Positions 41,904-62,900 of a stretch of DNA of 64,000 nt are shown one piece after another; the first letter of the stretch is position 1; every line of letters begins with the position of its first letter. Source of the stretch: Chrysoperla carnea. Taxonomy: Eukaryota; Arthropoda; Insecta; Neuroptera; Chrysopidae. The translations under genes and the position numbers were made by a program. The notes under the pieces are model-generated. The model was not told the origin of the DNA. It was given only the letters and a program-made list of their open reading frames with translations, and ran no database searches. The DNA is taken from assembly GCF_905475395.1 (NCBI RefSeq), contig NC_058338.1:96395435-96459434 (forward strand), read 5' to 3'.

Positions 41904-42602
41904 TTAATTTTTATATTTACAACTGTTTTCATCATGCCACGTGGACCCACACACTTTACAATTATTGGGACTCCCTTGTTGAATTGATGCTTTTTTCGTT
42001 CTAACATAGTTTACTGGCTCGTTCTTGATTTTAATACCCGGTGAAACCTCATTTAAATCATAATTTGTGGCAGATGCTTCTTTCGATGTTGCTATCCTGA
42101 CAACGTCGTCCCACTTTGCTTTTTCCGCATCTTCCTCGAACAAACGATCCCTTATTGGTCCTTTATTCATACCGATAACAAAACGATCCATCAAATTCCC
42201 ATCTAGTCGTTCCCCAAAAACACAGTTCGCTGCCAATGATCGTAGTCTAGCAATCCAGTCGTTAATTGATTCAATAGGATCTTTTGTGGCATTATAAAAT
42301 TTATATCTAGCCGCAAAAACTGACTCCTTACCCAAAAAATGTGAATCAAATAAATTTATTAATTGTTCATACGTTTTTTCTTCTGGTTTTGTGGGAACCG
42401 CTAAGTTGGCAATCAACTTATATGCTGAATCATCTAACGAATTTAATAACAAAGCCTTTTTCCTCTCCTCCTTTTTGATTCCATTAGCAATAAAAAAATT
42501 TTCTGTCCTCGACTTAGCGATGCCCCAGTCTTTATCGAGTGAAAATTCTCTCAACGTTCCAACTAAACTAGTGGTTTCTTCTTCCGTCATTATTATCTTC
42601 AT
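41904..42602 (-). pseudogene. gag, ended by a premature stop between zinc knuckles
   Basis: 232 codons from an ATG 43 bases inside the LTR. It has a retrotransposon gag-type region (LINLFDSHFLGKESVFAARY..) and a C-terminal CCHC knuckle (CKVCGSTWHDENSC). TAA follows two residues later. Six codons on, in the same frame, a second knuckle (CKICRMKGHLQRVC) continues in the next ORF, so the stop splits one polyprotein. Confidence 0.88.
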
Positions 42603-42625
42603 TTACTATACACGTCGTTCACAAT

Positions 42626-42645
42626 TCCACAATCCTCGTCGCCAA
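42626..42645 (-). promoter_or_regulatory. candidate tRNA primer binding site
   Basis: On the element strand the sequence immediately inside the 5' LTR is TTGGCGACGAGGATTGTGG. TGGCGAC.. is a common insect Gypsy primer-site start. The tRNA was not identified. Confidence 0.6.
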
Positions 42646-42841
42646 TGTAAAATTTGGTAAATGATAAAACTTATTCATTTCACAATTAAATTTTTATTCT
42701 TTAACAAAATACACGTTATGTCAATTCAATTCTATTTATTCTGTTGTGTTCGCTACTCGTACCAACACACTTTTTATTTAACACTTGATTCCCCTAGAAC
42801 CGTATGAGTTTGTTCCACTATGTATAGTTCAATATCCCACA
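42646..42841 (-). repeat. 5' LTR of the Gypsy element
   Basis: 196 bp, sense strand starts TGTGGGATATTGAAC and ends ATTTTACA. I found no mismatch to the 3' LTR. Confidence 0.95.
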
Positions 42842-42917
42842 TTAATAATCGCTGCTCAAAAGTTATAATCAAATAAATTAATTTTAAATAAAACGAAGTT
42901 CACGGGGTCAGCTAGTT
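42842..42917 (+). mobile_element. Helitron-like 3' end fragment
   Basis: AACGAAGTTCACGGGGTCAGCTAGT resembles the Helitron terminus at 46770-46797 (CAAAGTTCGCCGGGTCAGCTAGT). The Gypsy element is inserted just upstream of it. Confidence 0.5.
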
Positions 42918-43921
42918 ATTATTATAAAAATAATACAGACATGAGGTGATGTCGAATTATCGAATTTGTCGCAGTATAGAGTACTTCCACAAACCCCCTG
43001 TAGTCCGAAAATGAATACCTTGTAATCCGACAAATTATATTGGATTTTAATACTAAGAAAGACTTTATCTAGCGATAATAAAAAGAACCATAGTTTGAAA
43101 CGCCCATAGATACATAATATTTAATAGAAATGTTAGTTTAAAATCTTGTAAAACATACGCACATCCCATACACAGATAAAAAAGTCTAACAATTTTTACA
43201 ACACAAATTTTTTTTAAAATTATATAAAAAATTAAAATAATTATTTTAATTTTAATTTGGGTCATTGGGTCGTTTAAAAAAATAAATCGCGAATTAATTT
43301 TTCATAAATTTCCAAATTGTAGTCAGGAAATAAAAATTTCACACACAACTTTCAAATTAAAACTAAAAATGTAACTATATGAAAACATTTAACCTAAAAA
43401 TTAAAAATTCCAAATGTAAATCAAAAACAAAAACTAAAATTTAAGGCCCTAAATTTGTATGAAAAAATTATATGTAAAAAATTCATGTAACAAAACAAAC
43501 TACAAAGTTTGTATGAAAAGTAGAAAAAGTATCGCAATTATAAAAAACTCGGAGAGCAAACATGGCATAGCACATTAAGATGTATAATGAAGTAGGCATC
43601 TTTATTCTTTTTATTCTATGAAAAAATCAGCTGAGTGTTTAAAGTATGGTTTACATTTTTTTTACTCGTGGCGATGATATCTTAACGTTAAAATCGAATA
43701 TCTATGTGATAAGATTTCAAACATTTTCTAATTTCAGTCACGAAGAATCCATGTACATATTTATAATAAATCTACATTGTAATTACCGTTATAACATACG
43801 AGTACTGGAGAATAGTATTGATTTCGCAGCAATTTTTATCTATTTTCTTTAATAACTTTGTTATTTTTGGTTTTACGATTAAAAGTTACAGAACCAAACT
43901 AATAATTGAATTTGCAACAAA
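42918..43921. other. intergenic, weak repeat traces
   Basis: 43560-43700 resembles 59440-59600 and 33270-33320 (TTTTTTTTACTCGTGGCG and CAGCTGA landmarks), so a small dispersed repeat is likely. The rest is AT-rich with nothing recognisable. Confidence 0.4.
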
Positions 43922-44765
43922 AAATTTTATACCATGTATACCACTAGTTCGATGGACATCTAGGCATATAAATATCACGAGTATGACAGAATACATGCGT
44001 TAAGCAATGCATCTAAGTGAGAGGTATTATATAATTGTGTTGACTCCCACTATCTGCAGGCATACAACAGTAGAACTGTTGTGTTGCATAAAAGACATCG
44101 AAGCCACGATACAAGCCACTTTTGCAATTTCGTATAACATCTATATTACCTCTTACTTCGAAGCATTGCTTAACGCATGTACTCTGTCATACTCGTGATA
44201 GTTATATGTCTAGATATAGCTCGAACTAGTGGTATATAAAATATATCAAGATATACTAAGTTTAGTCATAAGTTTTAGTCCAAAAAATTTTGGTATAGGC
44301 ATTCATAAAATTACCTAATTAATCCATTTTCGGTTACCCGTCTGTCTGCGAGCACATTAACTAAAAACAAAAAGAGATATCAAGCTGAAATTTGTATAGT
44401 GTTAGGATGTAAAAAGTGAGATCGAGTACGTAAATGAGCAACATAGGTCAACTGGGTCTTGTAAACCGTTAGAGGTAGATAAAAAATGTAAATGTCAAAA
44501 ATGTTCCTTATAAAAAAATAAACATCTTTTGTTTGAAACATTATTTCGTAAACATCACTGTTTACCCGCGAAGGTGCAAATTTTATAGTATGTATTTTAT
44601 AGGAATATCAGTTGTGTGTGTGGGTTATTTAAGAGTGGATATCTTTCTTTACTTACGTGACGTAATAAAAAACAAACAATTTCGGCATCAACACTGTCTG
44701 TACATGATATTTCAACAATTAACTGAGTCAATTGTTTGTTTACATTTGTTTTTTCAAATTTTTTG
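43922..44765 (-). repeat. dispersed repeat family R2, copy 3, split by a hairpin MITE
   Basis: The R2 terminus TTTTATACCATG lies at 43926 and continues after the MITE with TAAAATATATCAAGATATACTAAG, running to ..AACAATTAACTGAGTCAATTGTTTG. Other R2 copies have these two parts contiguous. Confidence 0.7.
43937..44236. mobile_element. 300-bp hairpin MITE with TA target
   Basis: Starts TATACCACTAGTTCGA and ends TCGAACTAGTGGTATA. Arms of about 85 bp share AGTATGACAGA.TACATGCGTTAAGCAATGC. Insertion at TA within R2 suggests a Tc1/mariner-type source. Confidence 0.75.
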
Positions 44766-45263
44766 TGCGGCGAATCGTTTTTCTGATATAACGTAAAAAC
44801 CGTTCACACCCTTTTTTAAAAAATGGCGGCCGCGGGATAAGAGTTACATCCCCACAAACATGGATTTAACTTTACACTCTTCTTGGCAACCAAACAATAA
44901 AATTGCGCCTTCTGGCTTTTACACGATAAACACAAAAAAATGTAACATTTCAATGGACTAATAATTATCAAGTCAAATTTGGTGAAGAGTAAGATTTGAT
45001 TACTCACTTGAATTTATTCGGCAAAAACTATTCTGGTGAAATGGCAAAATAGACGAGAAATTCGTTAATGTAAGTGAAATAGTGTTAGTTTTTTCATCGT
45101 ACTTTTCATTTCCGTACATTATTAAGATTTCTACTCCGACAACAAAGTGTATGAATGAATGTACTCCAAACAGTATTTCGTGTTTAACATAAAACAAAAA
45201 TTTTTATGAAAATGAAACTAATGAAGATTCTTGTCTAAATTAAAACATTTGTAACATGTTTGG
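44766..45263. other. region 3' of Z2
   Basis: Downstream flank of Z2. I see no repeat or gene. AATAAA appears on the minus strand, but no site was clear enough to call. Confidence 0.35.
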
Positions 45264-54954
<9,691 letters not shown>

Positions 54955-55039
54955 TTTAAATAAATCTGTTTTATTAAGGCCACCAAAATAAGTTTCTTTA
55001 AAATAAATATCTATTCACACGCTAACAAAATTAGGTACA

Positions 55040-55655
55040 CGCAAGTTTTTTAACCGACTTCAAACAAAAACGGAGGAGGTTATCAATTCGACTGTACTTT
55101 TTTTTGTTTGTTACCTCAGAACTTTTGACTGGGTGAACCGATTTTGATAATTCTTTAACTGTTTGAAAGTTGGTGCTTCCCGTGTGGTCCCATTTCATTT
55201 TGGTCCAGTTTTGACAACGGCATCCATGAAAAACCATAAGTCTTAAATTTGCAGCAATTATGCATGACAAGAGGACGAATAACTCAATATCAAGCCAACC
55301 GATTTCGATGATTCTTTTTTTAGTGACAAATTAGTTAGTGTACTTCAGATTCACTAAAAATCACAAAATAAAAAACTTTTAACAAAAAGAAAACCGACTT
55401 CAAAAGAAAGACTTTTCCAAAATAAATTAATATGCACTAAAAAGTGAAAAAATAACGAAAATATAATGTAGTTAAAATTATTGTTATTTTTGGAGTCGGT
55501 GTCAGCCAAGCTAATGTAGCAAACTGTTCTGTCAGAGTTGTTTCCTTGGCCGACACCGACTCCAAAAATAACAATAATTTTAACTACATTATATTTTCGT
55601 TATTTTTTCACTTTTTAGTGCATATTCAAAGTCTTTCTTTTGAAGTCGGACATCA
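55040..55655. mobile_element. TIR element with AACCGACTTCAAA ends and a long palindrome
   Basis: It begins AACCGACTTCAAACAAAAAC (55050) followed by a GGAGGAGGTTATCAATTCG stretch, a repeat common in arthropod genomes, and ends TTTGAAGTCGG (55650). Inside, 55430-55505 is perfectly mirrored by 55552-55627 (TATGCACTAAAAAGTG.. / ..CACTTTTTAGTGCATA). Confidence 0.65.
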
Positions 55656-56554
55656 TCTAATGATATGGCAAAAAAATCCACTCATTATCTTGTTTTTTTC
55701 GATATTTAAGAAACCTTGATAAAAATTGTTTTGTTATTGAAATATCATCTTTAGAAACTGTCACCGAAATTGCCAGGAAATTAATCCAATATATCTATAT
55801 TCATTGGTATTTTTGGATCACTTTTCATTACATGTTTTCAAAGAGAAACGCAGTATAATCTAAATTAAACAAAGTAATAAAATTTAATTGTGGAACGGAA
55901 CAGGATTCTCACATTTCACTGCGCCGCAAATAAAACAACATCGTTGCATCGGCAGCACGTCGGACATCGTGATTTCACTTAACTTTTTCGGTTTTTAACT
56001 TAATTATCACAAGTATGACACTTAGACCATTAAATTATAGTATGACAGTCAACAACACTTCTACACTGCCTCCATGATGGATTGGACCTAAGCAATTACC
56101 TCAGATGTAGGCACGCTTAAAATGGTTTGACGCTCAGTCTATGTAAAACAAAAGTCAATATATTACCTGAATACAAATAAAATGAACTATTCCATATTAA
56201 AACACTTTTAAGAATTCATGATAACTTTTAACAATTACACCATTATTAACAATGAAAAATTGAGGTTTTAGAATCAAAAAATCTGTAATTGATTTTCAGA
56301 ATTTGGAAAAAGATGTTCAAAGATGGTTTTAAGATTTTGAAAAGCTCAAAATCTAATTTATTTGCAGTAATTTTCAGCTATGAAAATAACTTTTCTGGAA
56401 TTTTTCCAAACATTAAAATGTTAATTAACTTAAAAACGGTGATCTTTAGGAAAAAACCACAGCCTTTCATCAAGATGTTTTTTACTAAAGGTGAGCTGAA
56501 CGAAACTTTCAAAAATAAACCATTTCCGGTAAAATTGAACAAAGACACTTATAA
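55656..56554. other. intergenic, fragments of a MITE
   Basis: 56080-56160 (AATTACCTCAGATGTAGGCAC..CTCAGTCTATGTA) matches one end of the MITE at 58439-58780. The ORF at 56289-56570 on plus is not recognised and probably spurious. Confidence 0.4.
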
Positions 56555-56744
56555 CCCAGTGAACACCTGACCTTAATATGACGTCATACATAGGTCATAA
56601 AAAGATCATAGGTCATACGTCATATTTTACGTAAACATGACATTATGGTGACTCAATTTATGATGTCATATTGAATAACCTCACTATTACGTCATACTGA
56701 CATTAAATGTGATTTTGACATTATGTCATTTTTATGACTTTAAT

Positions 56745-57100
56745 GTTACGTAAAACTTATATCATATTTTAATCACATTGTGACATCATATCAAAGTCAT
56801 AAGTTTACGTAATATTTACGTAATATGTGATTGTGAATCATATTCTTACCTCAGAAACAGGTCATACTGTTACGTAAAACTGATGTCATATTTTAGTCAG
56901 ATTGTGACGTCATATCAAAGTCATAAGTTTACGTAATATTTACGTAAAATTTGAATCACATTCTTACATCATAAACAGGTCATACTGTTACGTAAAACTG
57001 ATGTCATATTTTAGTCACATTGTGACGTCATATCAAAGTCATAAGTTTACGTAATATTTTCGTAATATGTGAATCATATTCTTACCCCAGAAACATACTT
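56745..57100. repeat. minisatellite, about 120-bp unit, 3 copies
   Basis: GTTACGTAAAACTGATGTCA, TTTTAGTCACATTGTGACGTCA, AGTCATAAGTTTACGTAATA recur with period 124 then 118. Confidence 0.85.
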
Positions 57101-57107
57101 ATACTCT

Positions 57108-57680
<573 letters not shown>

Positions 57681-58438
57681 ATATATATATATGCCTATCT
57701 CAACTAGAATATCACTGCTTCTTTCTACTAGATTATAATTTGGTGTATTATTCGCGGAAGTAGTTTTATGTAATTTAGGATATATAATCATGTTCCTTAC
57801 CAGCAGTAGGTATTGTTTTGATTTCTCGACTAACAGGTCAAACTCATAATGAGTAAATACATCATTCTGATTCAATATATAAATTTTTATTAATGTCTAA
57901 CAGGAATGAATAGATCAATTCATTACATATCGATGACATTTTAATCTCGTGACATCGAGCAACGGAAAAATTAGGTAAACTTTACGTAAAGAAAAATCAT
58001 ATGATAGTAAGGTATTTAACATCATTATGACATCATTTCCAGGTCATTTAAATTACAAAATTACAATATGGTGATATATAATAACGTAAGAATTATGTAA
58101 ATCTTACGTAAGGATAAATCTTATTTAAGTCAGATATTTGACCTAAACGTGACGTCACTGTGATATCGTTTTAATGTAACCTGACTTATCTGTGACTCAT
58201 ATCTTACGTAATTATGACATTGCAAGACGTCATTCTGACGTCATATTTACGTAATTGTGTTCACTGGGAAGAGCCCATGTAATTTTGCAAAATTTCAACT
58301 AATTATACCTCTCAAACGGTAAAAAAATCTAATTTTTTGGCTGTTAACGTAGGAAACTTTAATCTTTAGAATAAATTTAAAAAAAGAAAAAAGTAATTAA
58401 CTGTGATCCCCGACACTGCTATACTATAGTACATTAAC

Positions 58439-58780
58439 CTTAGATCATTAAGTACATGGGCTGAGCGTGAAACGATTTAAAGTATCCTTACCTCATGAAC
58501 AACTGTGGTAATTGCATGGGTCAAACCCATCATGGTGGCGGTGTGGAAAGACCAAAACAACAAGTATTGTTGTTGTCAAACTTGTCATTTTGATTCGTAA
58601 GAAAAAATGTTAAGTGATATGTGATAAGTTTTTTTTAAGTCGAAAAAGTAAAAGCGAAAAAGTTCAATGAAATCACGATTTTTTATATAAAACATTTTGT
58701 GTAATTACCTCAAATGTTGGCACACCTCTCACTGTACGGAAAGATAGGCGATGCTCAGTCCATGTACTTAATGATCTAAG
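58439..58780. mobile_element. 342-bp MITE, possible TTAAC target duplication
   Basis: Starts CTTAGATCATTAAGTACATGG, ends CCATGTACTTAATGATCTAAG. TTAAC precedes the left end and reappears three bases after the right end. Confidence 0.7.
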
Positions 58781-59126
58781 ACCTTAACAGAAATATAAAA
58801 TTTAAAAGTTGGAAAAGATTATTCGTTGGTAAATAAACACATGCCATCAAACTGTCCATCACGGGTCACGCCTTGTAATAGACATTTTCATTTTGAATCA
58901 CGAATCACTTTTGTTTCGGACTAAATAATTTATAACCAATGTGATAAAATGAATAACAAATAAATTCTATCTTAGTCCAATTAATTGCTGTCAGATAAAC
59001 TCTGCACTTGCGAGTTTGGCATGATGAAAAGGCCTATTAGGAACAGCATTATATACTTTTTTGTTCTTGTTATCGTTTTAATTATACAGAATGTAAACGA
59101 AGTAATTTGTTCTATTTGTAACTTAC
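58781..59126. other. intergenic, no feature
   Basis: AT-rich flank of the relic ZAD exon; nothing recognised. Confidence 0.35.
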
Positions 59127-59258
59127 TTGTACTGAAGCACATTCTCCTAACATTTCATGTTTTCACCAAATTTGAAGTATCGATTTCTCAAACATTGAAA
59201 TCATTTTTTCTCTTTTATCCAAACAGTTTCTAGGTCGTTCAATGAATTTTGTTTCCAT
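59127..59258 (-). pseudogene. relic ZAD exon E between Z1 and Z2
   Basis: The minus strand keeps the ATG, RNCLDKREKMISMFEKS, EMLGECASV and a GTAAGT donor at the right place. It has lost about 24 bases around the first Cys pair (VCRIC) and has an in-frame TGA (QIW-stop). Z2 has its own intact exon E at 54799, so this is a leftover of another gene copy. Confidence 0.8.
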
Positions 59259-59756
59259 AGATATCAATAATTTTTCTTTATTAAGCAGGTCCTCCCGCTT
59301 ATCCGCTAATAGATAATATAGATGTAAGAATAAAATTTTATCCCTATTTAGATTAAATAATTATTCGAAAACAAGAGTGGATTATTATATTATTAAAAAC
59401 TGTTTTACATGTAACAGCTGCACTTTGCACTTTATTGGATTTTAACGCTGTCAGCGCCACGAGTAAAAAAAATGTGAACCATTCTCGTTACAATCAGCTG
59501 ATTATTTCAATGATTTAAGAGGCAGGAGATATATGCTTTACTATACATTTTAATGTGCTGTGCAATTTTTGGTGTTCTGACAATAGTTCTTTTTTTGTAT
59601 CGCTAGATAGGTTTTTATCTGTAGATAGGAGTCTTTCTTAGCATTAAAATCCAATAAAAATATTTAGGGTGAAATTTTTTGAAAATTGTGTGAATTGTAA
59701 TTTATTGATTCGAAATAGTACATATAAAAATTTTATTTGTTTAATAAAAATTGAAA
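59259..59756. repeat. region 3' of Z1 with a dispersed repeat trace
   Basis: 59440-59660 (ACGCTGTCAGCGCCACGAGTAAAAAAA..AATCAGCTGATT) resembles parts of 43560-43700. No gene. Confidence 0.4.
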
Positions 59757-59938
59757 TTATTTGGACAATTCGAAATGTGTTTTCATATGACCGTTAAGTA
59801 CATGCTTATGACTAAAAGTTTTCCCACAATAAGTACAGATAAATGGTTTTTCTCCTGTGTGAATCCGCAAATGTAATTGTAGATTATATTTTTTATAAAA
59901 TGCTTTATTGCAGTAAGTACAAACAAAATTACGTTCAC
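59757..59938 (-). CDS. Z1 exon C: two fingers and stop
   Basis: 182 bp, [41 protein letters not shown]-stop. Acceptor TTTTTAG. Confidence 0.85.
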
Positions 59939-62900
59939 CTAAAAATGACAAAACAAATTTTATGATATTCAATAATTCAAAATAAAATTATTTCACTCTC
60001 TTTTCTTCACCTATGTTTAAACTATGGAGGGTAGAGCAAAGTTTACTTTGATCCCCATCTTAGGTTAGGTTTGGTTATATTGGCTGTCCACGAAGGACAC
60101 ACTTAGAGCCCATTGTGATATCATATATGTGTTTTACCTCCTTTCCGCTGATAATTTCCTTTATCAGCTCCTCAACTTCAGAGGCACCTCCTTCATGCAT
60201 ATACCATGCACTACACCAGCCCATCACGACTATTAATTAAATTGATTTTGTTACGACGGCGGGAATCGAACCCACTACCCTAAGAATACTGCGGACAGAA
60301 TTGGTTACGCCTTAACCAACTGAGCTAATAGGACGATCCCACCTTAAGTAGAAGTAAAAGTTGTGTTGATGAATGTTCCCGATTTAAACCGATGTTAAAA
60401 TTTGTAATACACGATTACGAATCGTGTATTACAAAATTTAAACATCTGTATAAATCGTAAATATTCGCCAGCACAAGGCGAGTTGTGTTTTGCTCTCTCG
60501 AAGACATGATTATTCTAAAATACACACTTTTGCTACAGCAGCGCTATCCTTATTTAACGTTTTTTGTGGACACTTTTTGATACTCTACCCTCCATAATTT
60601 TCAACCGATGAATACTATCATAACCGTGAAGATATCCTTAGAACCATAAAAAACAAAACTAAAAAAATTCAGAAAATTCCTAGAAGTTGATATACAGGAT
60701 ATTTTTTTATGTTGACATGTGCTTGAAAATCGAAAAATGTTGGGTTTATAGGGGCACATCTTACGCAGATATTAAACTTGACCTACAAATTTTATGATCA
60801 AACATTCAGACTCAACCATTAGCTGTACTAAATGTGTAAAAGTAAAATTTTATTCAACACTCAACAGATAATAGTTGAAAAGAATAATCAATACTAGCAT
60901 GAATAATAAATATAGTATAGTTGAATCATAGATGTATAACATATAGATAGAAGATCTATATGGCGTAAAATAAAATTTATGACGTAAAGAAGCACCTCAG
61001 AGTGAGTCCCTGAGAACTAAATAAAACCATTCAACGCATGCTATATGTTCATTAGGACATATTTGGTGGCGTTAGTCTCAATCTCAAATGTATCTCAAAT
61101 TCCATTCAAATTTCAGACCAATTTCAATACATGGGATAATCTGTCTAGAATTATCAATACTAGCATGAATGACGTCTATCATTTTAAAAACTAATTACTC
61201 ATAGACTTATATTAATACATGTCATAGAATTTATATTAATTCATATTTATTTAAATTATAGAAAAAAAGTGACAGTCCACAATATCGAAAAATGTTCTGT
61301 AAATGGAAACTTATGTGTATGTGTTGGAGTTAATTAATTTTATAATGTCTGTAATTTAAATAAATATCAATATAAAATCTATGACATGTATTAATATAAG
61401 TCTATCAGTAATTAGTTTTTAAAATGATAGAAGTCATTCATGCTAGTATTGATTCTTATAGGGTTACTCCAATCATCTGAGGGATTCATCTTGGAATCTA
61501 ACGAAATAAGCTGAATTTTTGTACAAACCTTTATTTTGATAGTACAAATGTTGTCTGAAAAGTCACATATGATTACGCGTACGCGTCCTTAGATATTCAA
61601 GATCAAAAGTCGCGAAAATCGTTTTTTTGTGAATATCTCGTTTCTTTTGCCTTTAATCGTATTAACATTTACTATATATGTTGCAGAGGATAAAATTTTC
61701 TACAAATTTTGTCTGAAACTTTTTTTTGTACGTTGAACCGTTTTTGAAATAGAGAGCGCAAAAGATGGAGCGCTCAGCTTAACGTACCTCAGTGCTGGTT
61801 CAATATTTATAAATATAAGATATTAAATAATTATACAGTAGTATTCAACGAATATAATTAATGAAAAAAATCGCATAAGAAACTGGGATTCACGATTGAC
61901 CTTGTCTATTATACGGTTTTTTTACTTAATTATTGATTAAATACTTCTTAAATAATTATTTAACACCTTATATTTATAACTCTTGATCCAGCACTGATGT
62001 ACATTAAGCTGAGCGTTCCATCTTCTGCGCTCTCTATTGCAAAAACGATTTTACGTACAAAAAAAGTTTTAGACAATATTTGGCCTCTTCATCTATTATA
62101 ATAAATGTAAATACGATTGTAGGCAAAAGAAACGAGATCAAAAAACTGATTTACGCGACCTTTGACATTGTACATCTAAGGACGCGCACGCGTAACATTT
62201 GTACAATATGAAAATAAAGGTGTGTACAAAAATCCTATTCACTTTACAAAAAATGTTTGCGTATATAAGTTATATATCCTAGTTCACCTATATTATTAAT
62301 TAGTATACTTATATAAAATATGTCAAGGACGTTATAAACAAATATGCAATGACGTATTTTATACACATCATTTATAAACAGCTTTCTAAAAACATCCCTA
62401 TTAAAAACTGCATTCCAATCTATACGATACTTTCTAAAAACATACCAAAATTTAGTATATAAGCCATCGTTAAATTGATAACGATTGTCTTTTTCATTAC
62501 ACAAGTTTGGCTTCTTGCACGCTTGATTGTAGCGAACTAGTGATAGAATTATAAGTTGTATAATTGTTATTGAATTTAAATTAAAATAAGTTTTAACATT
62601 GTATTGTTGTTAAATTAAATAAAGTACCTATATTTTTTTATACATTCGAAATCTAAAATATAATTTATATATTTATAAATAACAACTCTCGAATTTAAAG
62701 TATTCGTCTAATGTTTACCAGTTATGAGTTAGAGAGAGATTTTAATTGAACCGGAAAACTTAGATTGAATTCAATACCCGTATAAAATGTACGCCTTTGA
62801 AATTAATCAACTTATTTTTCGAGCTTCACGCATAAATATTGTTAAAAAAGACAATTAACAATTTTTTGAGATTTTAAATCTGAATCTATTTTTGATACCA

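Larger units (their letters stand above)
37673..42841 (-). mobile_element. Ty3/Gypsy LTR retrotransposon, recently inserted but coding-defective
   Basis: The element runs from the 5' LTR at 42646-42841 to the 3' LTR at 37673-37868. Both LTRs are 196 bp, TG..CA, and identical by eye; the target duplication TTAAT is intact on both sides (37668-37672 and 42842-42846). Behind the 5' LTR, TTGGCGACGAGGATTGTGG is the candidate primer binding site, and AGAAGGGGGAAAATA precedes the 3' LTR as polypurine tract. Order is gag, protease, RT, RNase H, integrase. Three defects break the polyprotein: an in-frame TAA between the two zinc knuckles, a 554-bp MITE between protease and RT, and a frameshift before integrase. 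No envelope gene. Confidence 0.93.
60022..60597. mobile_element. TIR MITE hosting a SINE
   Basis: ACTATGGAGGGTAGAGCAAAG at the left and TACTCTACCCTCCATAAT at the right are inverted. The SINE at 60063-60334 splits it. It contains the hairpin at 60402-60434. Confidence 0.6.

Noticed and set aside
37673..42841. Endogenous retrovirus with envelope
   Set aside because: The space between integrase and the 3' LTR is too short and holds no envelope frame.
60061..60076. TTAGGTTAGG as an internal insect telomere repeat
   Set aside because: Only two units, and they form the end of the SINE tail.
60255..60334. Functional tRNA gene on the minus strand (A and B boxes present)
   Set aside because: The 5' and 3' ends cannot form an acceptor stem and the sequence continues into a LINE-like tail with flanking duplications, so it is a SINE head.
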